DNA from: Planctomycetia bacterium
GTDB taxonomy: Bacteria > Planctomycetota > Phycisphaerae > UBA1845 > UTPLA1
Direction: 5' to 3'
Length of the DNA stretch: 64,000 bases
Assembly: GCA_015075745.1 (NCBI GenBank)
Contig: JABTTW010000002.1
Location: 62,001-126,000, forward strand
In this document: one piece after another, positions 10,715 to 19,119 of the stretch
Numbering within the stretch: position 1 is the stretch's first letter
Layout: the number at the start of each line of letters is the position of its first letter
Made by a program: the position numbers and the translations under genes
Notes under the pieces: model-generated
Seen by the model: only the letters and a program-made list of their open reading frames with translations
The model's database searches: none
Told to the model about the DNA's origin: nothing

Positions 10715-12859
10715 ATGAATTCAATTCACGCTCAACTCAGCACGTTGGTTTCAGAGGCGATGAAGCGCGCATTGGGTGGGGGGGCAGACGGGGCTGATGC
10801 GCTCGTGGCGCCCTCGAAAGACGCGAAATTCGGCGACTACCAGTGCAATGCGGCGATGGGTCTGGCCAGGAAGCTGGGGGCCAAGCCGCGCGACGTCGCC
10901 CAGCAGATTGTCGATGCCCTCGGCGAGGCGGCGCAATCGATCATCGAGAAATCCGACATCGCCGGGCCGGGATTCATCAACCTGCGACTGCGAGCTGAGG
11001 CTCTATCGTCTCTTCTGGAGTCCACGCCTCTGACGCCGGACGACCTTGACGCGGATCGTCTCGGCATTGATGAAGTGGATGCGGGGCAGCGCGAGACCGT
11101 CGTCGTTGATTATTCGTCACCAAACGTGGCCAAGCAGATGCACGTCGGCCACCTCCGCAGCACGATCATCGGCGACTGTATCGCCCGGGTGCTCGATTTT
11201 CAGGGTCACGACGTCATTCGTCAGAACCACCTCGGCGACTGGGGCACGCAGTTCGGGATGGTGATTCTCGGCATGTGGCACGCGGCCATGGCCCGACATC
11301 GCGGCGAGGGGCCGAACTATCTTCAGCGCGCTTTGGCGGAACTACGTGCCGCCGTCGCCGCCGGCTCCGAGGCCAAGCTGGCGTACCTGAAGGAAGTCGC
11401 GGAGCGCTCCAAGGCCGAGTATGACGCCGACTCATCGGGCACGAAAGTATTTGAGCCGTTTCTGAATGAATGCAGATCAAAGTCTCTCTTGGACCTCGAA
11501 GACATCGAGGCGGGCTACCTTTATATCAATGCTCTGACGAAGGAGGCCGCCGGCACCGAGTATGCCGCCATTTTGAAAGACCCCAAGGACGTCGCCCAGA
11601 TGATGCAGCGCGGGGCGACGGGAGATGCGCAGGAGCGGCTTGCCCGGCAGATTGCCATCGAAATCACGCTTCGCGAATGTAATCGTGTTTATCGGCGTCT
11701 GGGCGTTCTACTGAATGACGAGGACATACGCGGCGAAAGTTTCTACGAAAAGCTGCTCGGCGGCGCTGTCGAAGAACTGCAGCAGAGACTTGCGGAACCC
11801 AAGTCCGCGCCGGACGGCACGCGTGCTGTTTGCCGTGTCGATCACGGAGCGATCTGCGTTTTTCTGGAGAAGCCCGACGGTTCGCCGGCCTTCAAGGGAC
11901 CACAGGGCGATGCATTGCCCATGCTGATTCAGAAGTCGGACGGCGCCTCGCTCTACGCAACGACGGACGTGGCGGGCTTTCTCTTTCGCGCGGCGCATCC
12001 GACGCGTCATCCCATCAAGCTCCACTCCGAGAAGCTCGCTGCCGCGCTGCGCGACCTGGGCGGCGGGCTCGGGGCGACGCGGATTCTCTACTTCGTCGGC
12101 TCGCCGCAGAAACTCCACTTCGAGATGCTCTTCGCCGTCCTTCGGGCACTGGGCTGGACGCGGTTGGAGGGTGACCGCGAAGTTCGCCTGGAGCACGTCT
12201 CCTTCGGCTCGGTCCTGGGCGACGACCGGAAGATGCTCCGCACGCGCAGCGGCGAGAACGTGAAGCTGAAGGATTTGCTCGACGAGGCGGTGCAGCGAGC
12301 CGAGGCGATGGTTCGCGCGTCCGAGGCTGATGCGGAGAGGCGTCGCGACTTTCCCGAAAGCGAGATCAAGGACATCGCCGAGAAGGTGGGCATCGGCGCG
12401 GTCAAATATGCCGACTTGTGCCAGAACCGTAACACCGACTACATCTTTTCCTGGGACAAGATGCTCGCCCTGGCGGGTAATACCGCGCCGTACATGCTCT
12501 ACGCCTATGCGCGGATTCGCTCGATCTATCGCAAGGGCATCGAGGCCGGGAGCGTCTCGAAGGATGTCTCGACCGCGAAGATCGAGCTGAGCCATCCCGC
12601 CGAAAGGGCCCTGGCGCTGCGCATTCTGCAACTACCCGAGACGATTACCGCGGTGGGGGAGAACCTGCTGCCCAGCATGCTGTGCGATTATCTCTACGAT
12701 CTCGCCGGCCGGTTCATGACGTTTTACGAGTCGTGCCCGGTGCTCAAGGCGGAGAGTGCCTCCAGCATGGCATCTCGGCTTCGCCTGTGCGATCTGACCG
12801 CGAGGGCCCTGCGCATCGGCCTTCGACTTCTTGGGATCACCACGGTAGATAGAATGTGA
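10715..12859 (+). CDS. argS: Arginyl-tRNA synthetase
   Basis: 714 residues, class I aminoacyl-tRNA synthetase that charges tRNA-Arg. The N-terminal additional domain (FGDYQCNAAMGLARKLG) binds the tRNA D-loop. The HIGH motif appears as SPNVAKQMHVGHLRSTIIGD near residue 135. The KMSKS region is RKMLRTRSGENVKLKDLLDEA, close to the relaxed form found in other ArgRS. The C-terminal DALR anticodon domain contains NTAPYMLYAYARIRSI. The chain is about 130 residues longer than the E. coli enzyme; most of the excess is an extended connective segment around residues 190-310. It ends one base before the stop of the convergent QueC-like gene. Confidence 0.95.
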   Translation: MNSIHAQLSTLVSEAMKRALGGGADGADALVAPSKDAKFGDYQCNAAMGLARKLGAKPRDVAQQIVDALGEAAQSIIEKSDIAGPGFINLRLRAEALSSLLESTPLTPDDLDADRLGIDEVDAGQRETVVVDYSSPNVAKQMHVGHLRSTIIGDCIARVLDFQGHDVIRQNHLGDWGTQFGMVILGMWHAAMARHRGEGPNYLQRALAELRAAVAAGSEAKLAYLKEVAERSKAEYDADSSGTKVFEPFLNECRSKSLLDLEDIEAGYLYINALTKEAAGTEYAAILKDPKDVAQMMQRGATGDAQERLARQIAIEITLRECNRVYRRLGVLLNDEDIRGESFYEKLLGGAVEELQQRLAEPKSAPDGTRAVCRVDHGAICVFLEKPDGSPAFKGPQGDALPMLIQKSDGASLYATTDVAGFLFRAAHPTRHPIKLHSEKLAAALRDLGGGLGATRILYFVGSPQKLHFEMLFAVLRALGWTRLEGDREVRLEHVSFGSVLGDDRKMLRTRSGENVKLKDLLDEAVQRAEAMVRASEADAERRRDFPESEIKDIAEKVGIGAVKYADLCQNRNTDYIFSWDKMLALAGNTAPYMLYAYARIRSIYRKGIEAGSVSKDVSTAKIELSHPAERALALRILQLPETITAVGENLLPSMLCDYLYDLAGRFMTFYESCPVLKAESASSMASRLRLCDLTARALRIGLRLLGITTVDRM

Positions 12860-13591
12860 TCAGGCCTTGACCGGCTCGGCCCGTGGCCTGCCCGGCTGCG
12901 GCGGGGGGGGAAGCAGCAGCGGATCGGGCACTCCGGCATCCAGAAAGCCGCGATTTCTCGTCGCGCAGCCCAGGCATCCACCGCACGGCTTGGCGCCAGA
13001 GGATATGCACGACCACGTTGATTCGAAGGGGGTCTTGAGACGGTTTCCGAGGCGGACGATGTCGCTTCGCTTCAGTTCGAGAAGCGGCGTCTCCAGTGAG
13101 ATTTTTCGATTCGGCAGGGACGTCAGCAGCATGTGCTGCAAAAGCTGAAGGTTTTGACGCGAGTAGTCCGGGAAGACGCTGGCCGTGCGCGGGCCGGGGG
13201 GGCCAAGGTTCTCGCTGACGCCCAGGAAGATGCGCTGGGCCTGAATCGTGACCGCCCAGGTCACCGCCGTGTTGACCAAAGTTCCAATCAGACCGGGGGC
13301 GTAACAGTTTGATTCTCCATCGGTCAGGGCCAGGACGTCTTCGATTTGTCGTTTGCGACTGATGCGCGCGTTTCCGCCGATGGTCGCGAAGTGGGGGAGC
13401 TCGACGACGAGCCGGTGCTTGGCATCGTACTTGTCCGCGACCTGCCCGAAATACTCGAACTCGCGTTCGTCGGCCCGGTGTCCCCAGCGGACGTGCAGCA
13501 TGGCGAGTTCGGCATCGCAAGCGGCGAGCGAGGTGATAACGGCGCTGTTGAGTCCGCCGGATGCGAGAACAATGACGCGTTCCTTGGCCAT
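12860..13591 (-). CDS. QueC-like PP-loop protein with altered motif
   Basis: 243 residues with the fold pattern of 7-cyano-7-deazaguanine synthase (QueC), which makes preQ0 for queuosine from CDG and ATP. The PP-loop is ASGGLNSAV, with Asn where the family has Asp (SGGxDS). The next block GHRADEREFEYFGQVADKY fits the family's GQRH-E region. The zinc site is kept: WSCISSGAKPCGGCLGC supplies four Cys near residues 205-221. The family FVPGRN segment is replaced by YAPGLI. These changes suggest a paralogue with a modified reaction or a different substrate. The C-terminus is Pro-rich. It follows the YfiH-like gene on the same strand after about 100 nt. Confidence 0.75.
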   Translation of the reverse strand: MAKERVIVLASGGLNSAVITSLAACDAELAMLHVRWGHRADEREFEYFGQVADKYDAKHRLVVELPHFATIGGNARISRKRQIEDVLALTDGESNCYAPGLIGTLVNTAVTWAVTIQAQRIFLGVSENLGPPGPRTASVFPDYSRQNLQLLQHMLLTSLPNRKISLETPLLELKRSDIVRLGNRLKTPFESTWSCISSGAKPCGGCLGCATRNRGFLDAGVPDPLLLPPPPQPGRPRAEPVKA

Positions 13592-13693
13592 GGCTGGCTC
13601 CCAATGAGGTTTTTCGGCTCATCGAAGTATCGGCGCGGCGGGCCGGTTGTTTGAGATAGGAGTTGTTCAATTATGAGACGCTGGCAAGGGGGG

Positions 13694-14533
13694 CTAAGCG
13701 TCGCGAAACCCCGCGAACAGGGCGAATCTGCCCGTTTCGCTTCCATCTCGTCGGTGCGAGTAGAAGCGATGATCGCTCATCGTGCTATGGGCGGCGATGT
13801 GAATCTGATTTGCGGGAACGCCGCATTCAATAAGCTGCGCGGCGTTGGCGGAACGCATGTCAAATAGCCACTTTTCGCCGAATGGATGAAAGAACCGCTC
13901 GGCATCCTTCACCCGTGAAAGGGCGATGCGCCGGACGTCTTGCCCGACTTCGTACTCATCCGGTCCGGCGCAGGGGCAGATGGCGGCGATTAACTGAGCG
14001 GGGTCGATGTCGAACTCGCTGCGGAGGAGATTGATCAGTTCCACGACGATGTGCGTCACGGTGCCTCGCCAGCTTGCGTGGGCGGTGCCGAAGACGCGCC
14101 GGGTCGGGTCGACGACGAGAACGACAGGGCAGTCAGCCGAGAATTGCATCACGGGGACATTAGGCAGATCGCACACCAGCCCGTCGACAAACTTGATCGC
14201 CGTCTGTCGGCCATCGCGGCCCGATCCGACGTCGGCGGGGAGGATGCGAAGGACGTGCGGGCTATGTACCTGATCCGGCGCGGTGAGATGCTCGAAGGGG
14301 AGTTTCAGAAAGTTGCACACCTTCTTACGACGAGATATCGCCTCGTGTGAGTCGGGGCCGCGGTGGGGCGCCATGTTCCAGGGTCGTGTCGTGACAGCAT
14401 GGCGGAATCCGGCGATGTCCAATAGCGCCGGAAACTGGAGGATTGCCGAGTCCTCAATCGGCGTGCTCTTTAATTGGACCGTCGTGAGATTCATGGGGAA
14501 ATCGCCGCGGGCAACGAGCGGGGCGCGCATCAT
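13694..14533 (-). CDS. Laccase-domain / YfiH-family protein (PgeF-like)
   Basis: 279 residues from an ATG that overlaps the preceding stop as ATGA, with AAGG just upstream; a later in-frame ATG at 14494 would give 266 residues. The family zinc ligands are visible in order: His in PDQVHSPHV, Cys in FSADCPVVLVVD and His in GTAHASWRGT. YfiH relatives are reported as purine nucleoside phosphorylase/adenosine deaminase-type enzymes and as peptidoglycan-editing factors; the older name is polyphenol oxidase. Which activity applies here is not shown by sequence. Translation is probably coupled to the MDR dehydrogenase upstream. Confidence 0.88.
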   Translation of the reverse strand: MMRAPLVARGDFPMNLTTVQLKSTPIEDSAILQFPALLDIAGFRHAVTTRPWNMAPHRGPDSHEAISRRKKVCNFLKLPFEHLTAPDQVHSPHVLRILPADVGSGRDGRQTAIKFVDGLVCDLPNVPVMQFSADCPVVLVVDPTRRVFGTAHASWRGTVTHIVVELINLLRSEFDIDPAQLIAAICPCAGPDEYEVGQDVRRIALSRVKDAERFFHPFGEKWLFDMRSANAAQLIECGVPANQIHIAAHSTMSDHRFYSHRRDGSETGRFALFAGFRDA

Positions 14534-15483
14534 CCGACCTTGAGCAGCACCTTGATTGTGTTTTTCTCCGCCGCGAGGGCCATCGCCTTGGGGGCGTCTG
14601 ACAGCGGCGTCGTACGCGATACAAGACTGGTGACGTCGATGCGCTTCTGGGCGAGGAGCGATACCGCGTCCTGCATGTTGCCGCACCGACTGCCCAGGAG
14701 CGTCACCTCGTTGACGACAAGGTCGGTCAGGTCCACCGGAGCCTTTTCCGCGCAGGTCGTCTTCATGACCACGGTGCCGCGCGGTCGAACCAGCCGAAGT
14801 GCCAGCGGCAAACCCTCCACGGAGCCCGTGCATTCGACCACCACGTCGAACTCAGCCCAGTTCGTAATCTCGGCGACGTTCAGATTGCGAATCCGTTTGC
14901 GATCGAGCAGGGCGAGGGTCGCCTGGTTTCTGCCGATGGCGGTGAGCTTGCAGCCCGTCGTTGCCAGGACCTGTGCAATCAGCAAACCTAGTCGGCCGGT
15001 CCCGAGAACCGCTACATTGGTGCGGCTCTCCAACTTGACCTGGCGCGTGACCTGAATTGCCGCGGCAAGTGGCTCGGCGAAGACGGCTTCCTCGTCGCTC
15101 ACGCTATCGGGCACTTCAACGCAGTTTCGCTCCGGCAACGTCAGAAACTCCGCAAATGCGCCCGATCGGCCGACGATGCCCAGGACCGTCCGGCGGCGGC
15201 AATGGCTTGAAAGCCCGCCCATGCACATGTCGCACTTGCCGCAGACGCAGTTGATGTCGCCGACGACTCGCTTCCCTGCAAGGTTCTTTGAGCCCCCTGC
15301 GACAATTCCCACGAATTCGTGGCCGATGACGCCGGAAAAATCAGCGTAACCGGAGGCGATCTCCAGATCGGTCCCGCAGATCCCCGCGAGCTTGACGGCG
15401 ATCAATACTTCGCCGGGTCCTGGCGCCGGCTGGGGCACCTCCCGGGCAGTGATTTTCTTGTTTTCGATGACGGCTGCGAGCAT
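14530..15483 (-). CDS. Zinc-binding MDR alcohol dehydrogenase family protein
   Basis: 317 residues. GroES-like N-terminal domain with the catalytic zinc ligands in GICGTDLE (Cys38 region) and GHEFVG, and a four-Cys structural zinc site in CVCGKCDMCMGGLSSHC. The Rossmann domain has VLGTGRLGLLIAQ. These features place it in the medium-chain dehydrogenase group with sorbitol/threonine dehydrogenase and similar polyol or alcohol enzymes. The substrate is not determined. The gene is somewhat shorter than the typical 340-350 residues. It heads a minus-strand cluster with the YfiH-like and QueC-like genes. Confidence 0.9.
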   Translation of the reverse strand: MLAAVIENKKITAREVPQPAPGPGEVLIAVKLAGICGTDLEIASGYADFSGVIGHEFVGIVAGGSKNLAGKRVVGDINCVCGKCDMCMGGLSSHCRRRTVLGIVGRSGAFAEFLTLPERNCVEVPDSVSDEEAVFAEPLAAAIQVTRQVKLESRTNVAVLGTGRLGLLIAQVLATTGCKLTAIGRNQATLALLDRKRIRNLNVAEITNWAEFDVVVECTGSVEGLPLALRLVRPRGTVVMKTTCAEKAPVDLTDLVVNEVTLLGSRCGNMQDAVSLLAQKRIDVTSLVSRTTPLSDAPKAMALAAEKNTIKVLLKVG

Positions 15484-15701
15484 GCGAGTAGGGAAACGGG
15501 AAGCGTGTCAAAAGTCAAAGTCGGCGAGGGTTGGCGGGATCGGTCTGGATTCGGCGCATCGGGTTCGGCGCTACTGAATGCAACATAACATTCATTATGA
15601 GACCTTAAGAAGGGGGTTTCAATAGGCAGATTCTGCGCGTCGCTCGGCGAATCCTCCGGTTGCAATTATTGCCTGCGATTGCGCAAAATCGGCCGGTTGC
15701 G

Positions 15702-15995
15702 CTATCTTCCGCCGAACACGCTTCTGAGGTCGATGCTGTCCCAGATGACGAATTGCCGCGTGGTGGTCTCGTAGTTGTAGATGTTCAATCGCTGGGCGGC
15801 CGCATCGGTCACGTACACGAGCTCGGTGCTTTCGGTGTACTGTCCGGTGACGACGATGTAGTCGCCTCCCCGGTCAATCTGGCCGATGGCTTTTGCCTCG
15901 TTGCCGGTAATGAGCGAAGTGAGAAAGACGGCGGCGAGCAAAACCGTGGCGGTGATAGATAATACGCCGATGGCGAGATTCTTTGAGTCGTTCAT
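15702..15995 (-). CDS. Small signal-anchored protein, paralogue of next gene
   Basis: 97 residues. An N-terminal hydrophobic helix (about residues 8-28) is followed by a small beta-rich domain: GGDYIVVTGQYTESTELVYVTD, then RLNIYNYE. The same pattern (xYVMVAGEIRNGVDALYVIDLSHRRMHVF) occurs in the gene immediately upstream at 16013-16306, so the two are tandem paralogues. Both end in a basic GGR. The repeated strand motif G-x-Y-x-V-x-G-x-x...LYV-x-D looks like one propeller-type blade. Function unknown. Confidence 0.65.
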   Translation of the reverse strand: MNDSKNLAIGVLSITATVLLAAVFLTSLITGNEAKAIGQIDRGGDYIVVTGQYTESTELVYVTDAAAQRLNIYNYETTTRQFVIWDSIDLRSVFGGR

Positions 15996-16012
15996 GGTCG
16001 ATAACCGCCGGA

Positions 16013-16306
16013 TTAACGGCGACCTCCTCGGAACTCCTTGTCCAGATCGCGGTAGCCCGAGTAGATGAGCTTTCGATCGGCCTGGTTCCGGTTCGGGATG
16101 AAAACGTGCATGCGTCGGTGAGATAAATCAATCACGTACAGGGCATCGACGCCGTTTCGAATCTCGCCGGCAACCATAACGTAGTTTTGTCCGAGCGGAG
16201 CCGCCTGGGCATAGGCCGCCGGCAGTTGCCAGCTCGTGAGAATCAGCGTGGCCAACAGCAGCAGATTCAGCCCCACCAGGAGCACAATCAGCGATTTCTT
16301 GTTCAT
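16013..16306 (-). CDS. Small signal-anchored protein, paralogue of neighbour
   Basis: 97 residues with a very hydrophobic N-terminus (SLIVLLVGLNLLLLATLIL) ending near AYAQA, a probable signal peptide. The mature part contains NYVMVAGEIRNGVDALYVID, which aligns with the paralogue just downstream. Its ATG overlaps the stop of the 85-residue membrane protein as ATGA, so the three genes form one coupled unit. Function unknown. Confidence 0.65.
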   Translation of the reverse strand: MNKKSLIVLLVGLNLLLLATLILTSWQLPAAYAQAAPLGQNYVMVAGEIRNGVDALYVIDLSHRRMHVFIPNRNQADRKLIYSGYRDLDKEFRGGRR

Positions 16307-16560
16307 TTGTTCTTCTCCATCCCACGCTTACTGGGCTTGAAGGCGACGGCGAGGGCGGCGAGAAGAAACCCCCCCGCCAGGGCGTACTCTAGCACCGGCT
16401 GCCCCGTCTTGAGCAGCTCAATGTTCTCCGGCTTTACGGATGGGTCGTTAATCTGGGCGATTACCACGGTGGGAATCGCCGCGATCACGGCCAACACGAA
16501 TGCCGCCAAACCGCCGATCAGCCTTGTGAGTCTCCGACGGGTATTCTGCAACTTCCACAT
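16303..16560 (-). CDS. Two-helix membrane protein of unknown function
   Basis: 85 residues. A basic tip is followed by a first helix (about residues 15-35, LIGGLAAFVLAVIAAIPTVVI). A short polar segment then leads to a second helix (about 56-74, LEYALAGGFLLAALAVAF) and a basic tail. The stop overlaps the ATG of the next gene, so co-translation is likely. Two membrane passes with both ends basic suggest an inner-membrane hairpin. No family recognised. Confidence 0.6.
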   Translation of the reverse strand: MWKLQNTRRRLTRLIGGLAAFVLAVIAAIPTVVIAQINDPSVKPENIELLKTGQPVLEYALAGGFLLAALAVAFKPSKRGMEKNK

Positions 16561-16627
16561 GCAGTCGATTCTACGGTCTGGGCCGGACGCTCGCAAACCG
16601 TGCATTCCGGCATTCCTGATGAGCCGC

Positions 16628-17167
16628 CTAGCGACAAGGCGCGGACGGCCAGCATGATTCGAGTCGGCGGCTGATCTTTGAGAACTCGCCCCTGGGAATG
16701 GAAACCGTGTCCCAGCTCTTGGACAACTGCTTATGGTGCTTTGCGTACGCCTCAACTTCCACCAGCCAAAAGCTGTAACGCCGCCCCGCCAGTATGAAGG
16801 TCTGTTTATCTTCAAACGGCAGTCGCTCCCGTCCCGGCGCATCGGCGAGCCAGTAACCGAAGGCGAACATGGCCACGAATTCGGGCCCGAAGATTTCCTG
16901 CCAGCGCTGCAGGTCGGTGACATCCGCGCGCGTCACCCAGTTCTTCTTTCGGCAGTCGCCGTCGTCGTCCGCCATGACCGACTTGCGGCCCTTCACATCG
17001 ACGAGGCAGGCGCGACCGCCCGGGGGATAGACGATATAGTCGAAGGCCTTGGACCCCAGCCGCCCCTTGGCGTGGTGACGCACATCCTCGACGGAGACGT
17101 ACGGCGTTCCGCGCAGGTCGAGGAATCGTTCAAATGCAATCTCGTAATGGCTCCGCCGTATGCCCAT
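16628..17167 (-). CDS. HYExAFE-family protein, nuclease-like fold
   Basis: 179 residues; the ATG at 17167 has GAGGG about 7 nt upstream. The opening SHYEIAFERFLDLRGTPYVSV is the HYExAFE signature, found mainly in planctomycetes. Further on, FDYIVYPPGGRACLVDVKGRKS has the Asp...D-V-K spacing of PD-(D/E)xK nuclease-like folds. A Trp/Phe-rich core (ADVTDLQRWQEIFG...VAMFAFGYWL) follows. The family has no proven function known to me; a DNA-related role is inferred from the D-x-K pattern. Divergent to rsmD across about 90 nt. Confidence 0.75.
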   Translation of the reverse strand: MGIRRSHYEIAFERFLDLRGTPYVSVEDVRHHAKGRLGSKAFDYIVYPPGGRACLVDVKGRKSVMADDDGDCRKKNWVTRADVTDLQRWQEIFGPEFVAMFAFGYWLADAPGRERLPFEDKQTFILAGRRYSFWLVEVEAYAKHHKQLSKSWDTVSIPRGEFSKISRRLESCWPSAPCR

Positions 17168-17254
17168 CAATGGCCCTCGGCATTTGACGGCGGGGATATT
17201 AGGCTCCTCGGCTCCGGGCGTCAAAGCAGCCGATCCCGCGTTATATTACGCCCC

Positions 17255-17869
17255 ATGCGCGTGATTGCCGGGAAGTATCGTGGTCGTCCACTTGTTCCGC
17301 CCCCCACCGATCAGACGCGCCCGATTCTCGACCGCGTCAAGGTTTCGCTCTTCGATTGGCTCGGATCGCGATTGGCTCTGCCGGGAGAGATTCCGCCGAT
17401 TGCAGTATTAGATATATTCTGCGGCACCGGAAGTCTGGGCATCGAGGCCCTGTCGCGCGGCGCGACGTATTGTGTCTTTGTCGAAAAGGATCGCCCTACC
17501 GTCAAGTGTCTTCAGGCGAACATTGAAGCCTTTGGAATACCCTCCGACAGTGTCGAGGTGCGCACTGAGTCCGCCGAGCGACTTCGATGTCGTCCCCCCC
17601 GCCATCCGGACGGATTTGAATTGATCTTTCTCGATCCGCCGTATGTCCTCAGTGAGGATGTCCGCGTTGATTCTCCGATGTGGCGGCTCTTAGCCCGATT
17701 AGGAAGCGAAGTCGCCGTCGCGCCGAACGCCATCGCCCTCTGGCGTACCGAGGCTCACGTTCAATTGCCGACGACGCTGCCGCAGGGCTGGCACTCGTCG
17801 GAGCGGAGGGTCTGGGGTAACATGGCCGTCACGCTTCTGACGCAATCGTCTCAGGTGTCCTCCGGATGA
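17255..17869 (+). CDS. rsmD: 16S rRNA (guanine966-N2)-methyltransferase RsmD
   Basis: 204 residues. RsmD methylates N2 of G966 in 16S rRNA using SAM. Visible are the opening MRVIAGKYRGRPLVPP, TRPILDRVKVSLFDWL, the SAM motif LDIFCGTGSLGIEALSRGA and the catalytic FLDPPY. A TATATT sequence ends 7 nt before the ATG and no ribosome site is present, so the mRNA may begin at or next to the start codon. The stop overlaps the start of the following CCA-transferase as ATGA. Confidence 0.93.
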   Translation: MRVIAGKYRGRPLVPPPTDQTRPILDRVKVSLFDWLGSRLALPGEIPPIAVLDIFCGTGSLGIEALSRGATYCVFVEKDRPTVKCLQANIEAFGIPSDSVEVRTESAERLRCRPPRHPDGFELIFLDPPYVLSEDVRVDSPMWRLLARLGSEVAVAPNAIALWRTEAHVQLPTTLPQGWHSSERRVWGNMAVTLLTQSSQVSSG

Positions 17870-19119
17870 AGAATCGCCCCTCACCGCCCCGGGTTCGCAT
17901 GACCATGCACGCGGCCGCGAGGACCGTGGTCCGTTGTCTTCAGGATGCGGGCCACGAGGCCATGTTCGCCGGCGGGTGCGTTCGGGACCTGGTCATGGGC
18001 CGCCGCCCCACCGATTACGACGTGGCCACGTCCGCCGAGCCGCCGAAGATCATCACCGTTTTTCGCAAGACCCGGAAAGTCGGCGCGAAATTCGGCGTCA
18101 TTCTCGTCCATATCGGCGGCCACGCCATCGAAGTCGCGACCTTCCGCCGCGATCTCGAATACGCCGACGGCCGTCACCCATCGGGCGTCGAATTTACCGA
18201 TGCCCGCGAAGATGCCATGCGCCGCGACTTCACGCTCAACGGGATGTTCTACGATCCGAAGACGCGCGAAGTCGTGGATTACGTCGATGGGCAGGCCGAC
18301 ATCCGTGCAAAGCTCATCCGCGCCATCGGCGATCCCGACCGGCGATTTCGCGAGGACCACTTGCGTTTGCTGCGGGCGATTCGTTTCGCCGCCCGACTCG
18401 GCTTCAAAATTGAATCGGCCACGTGGACGGCCATGAAGGCCAACGCCGCGCAGATCGCCGGCATCGCCCCGGAGCGGATTCGCGAGGAACTTGACATGAT
18501 CCTCTCGGATCGGAATCGCGCCTGGGCCTTCGACAGATTGGTCGCATCGGGGATGCTGCCTCACCTGTGGCCGTCGGCGTCGATGGTCGTTCCACATGCA
18601 AAGAAGATACAGGCGATGCTCGAGGCGCTGCCCAAAGGCGCCGGCTTCGAGATGTGCATGTCCGCCATCCTTGCCGGCCTGGCTCCTTACGATGTCGAAG
18701 ACGTCTGCACGGCGCTTCGATGCAGCAATCAATCCACTCGAAAGATTACCTGGCTCGTCTCCCATGCCGAGGCGCTGGATGACCCGGCAAAGCTCAGTCT
18801 GGCGGATCTGAAGCTCCTGATGGCTCACTCTGCCTTTCCGGAATTGGTTCAGATGCTGGCGGCGAGGCTCAAGACCCTGGGCCTCCCCCCCACCGCCCAC
18901 CGTCAAATCAGTGCCCATGCAAGGGCGATACGCCCCGACGATGTGGCCCCCCCGCCGCTGCTTACGGGACACGATCTGGCGAGCCTCGGGGTGACAAAGG
19001 GCCCGGTATATAAGAAGATTCTCGACCGCGTGTATTACGCCCAACTCAACGAAGAGATTTCAGATCGACCCGCGGCGATTGCTTTCGTGCGCACCATTCT
19101 GCAGGAGACTCAAAAGTGA
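17866..19119 (+). CDS. CCA-adding enzyme / poly(A) polymerase family
   Basis: 417 residues, class II nucleotidyltransferase. The head has FAGGCVRDLVMGRRPTDYD, i.e. GG...VRD and the DxD metal pair, then RRDFTLNGMFYDP. The neck contains RFREDHLRLLRAIRFAARLGF, typical of CCA-adding and PcnB-type enzymes. These signatures do not separate tRNA CCA addition from poly(A) addition. It starts inside the rsmD stop (ATGA) and ends inside the start of the peptidase (GTGA), a tight three-gene operon. Confidence 0.9.
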   Translation: MKNRPSPPRVRMTMHAAARTVVRCLQDAGHEAMFAGGCVRDLVMGRRPTDYDVATSAEPPKIITVFRKTRKVGAKFGVILVHIGGHAIEVATFRRDLEYADGRHPSGVEFTDAREDAMRRDFTLNGMFYDPKTREVVDYVDGQADIRAKLIRAIGDPDRRFREDHLRLLRAIRFAARLGFKIESATWTAMKANAAQIAGIAPERIREELDMILSDRNRAWAFDRLVASGMLPHLWPSASMVVPHAKKIQAMLEALPKGAGFEMCMSAILAGLAPYDVEDVCTALRCSNQSTRKITWLVSHAEALDDPAKLSLADLKLLMAHSAFPELVQMLAARLKTLGLPPTAHRQISAHARAIRPDDVAPPPLLTGHDLASLGVTKGPVYKKILDRVYYAQLNEEISDRPAAIAFVRTILQETQK

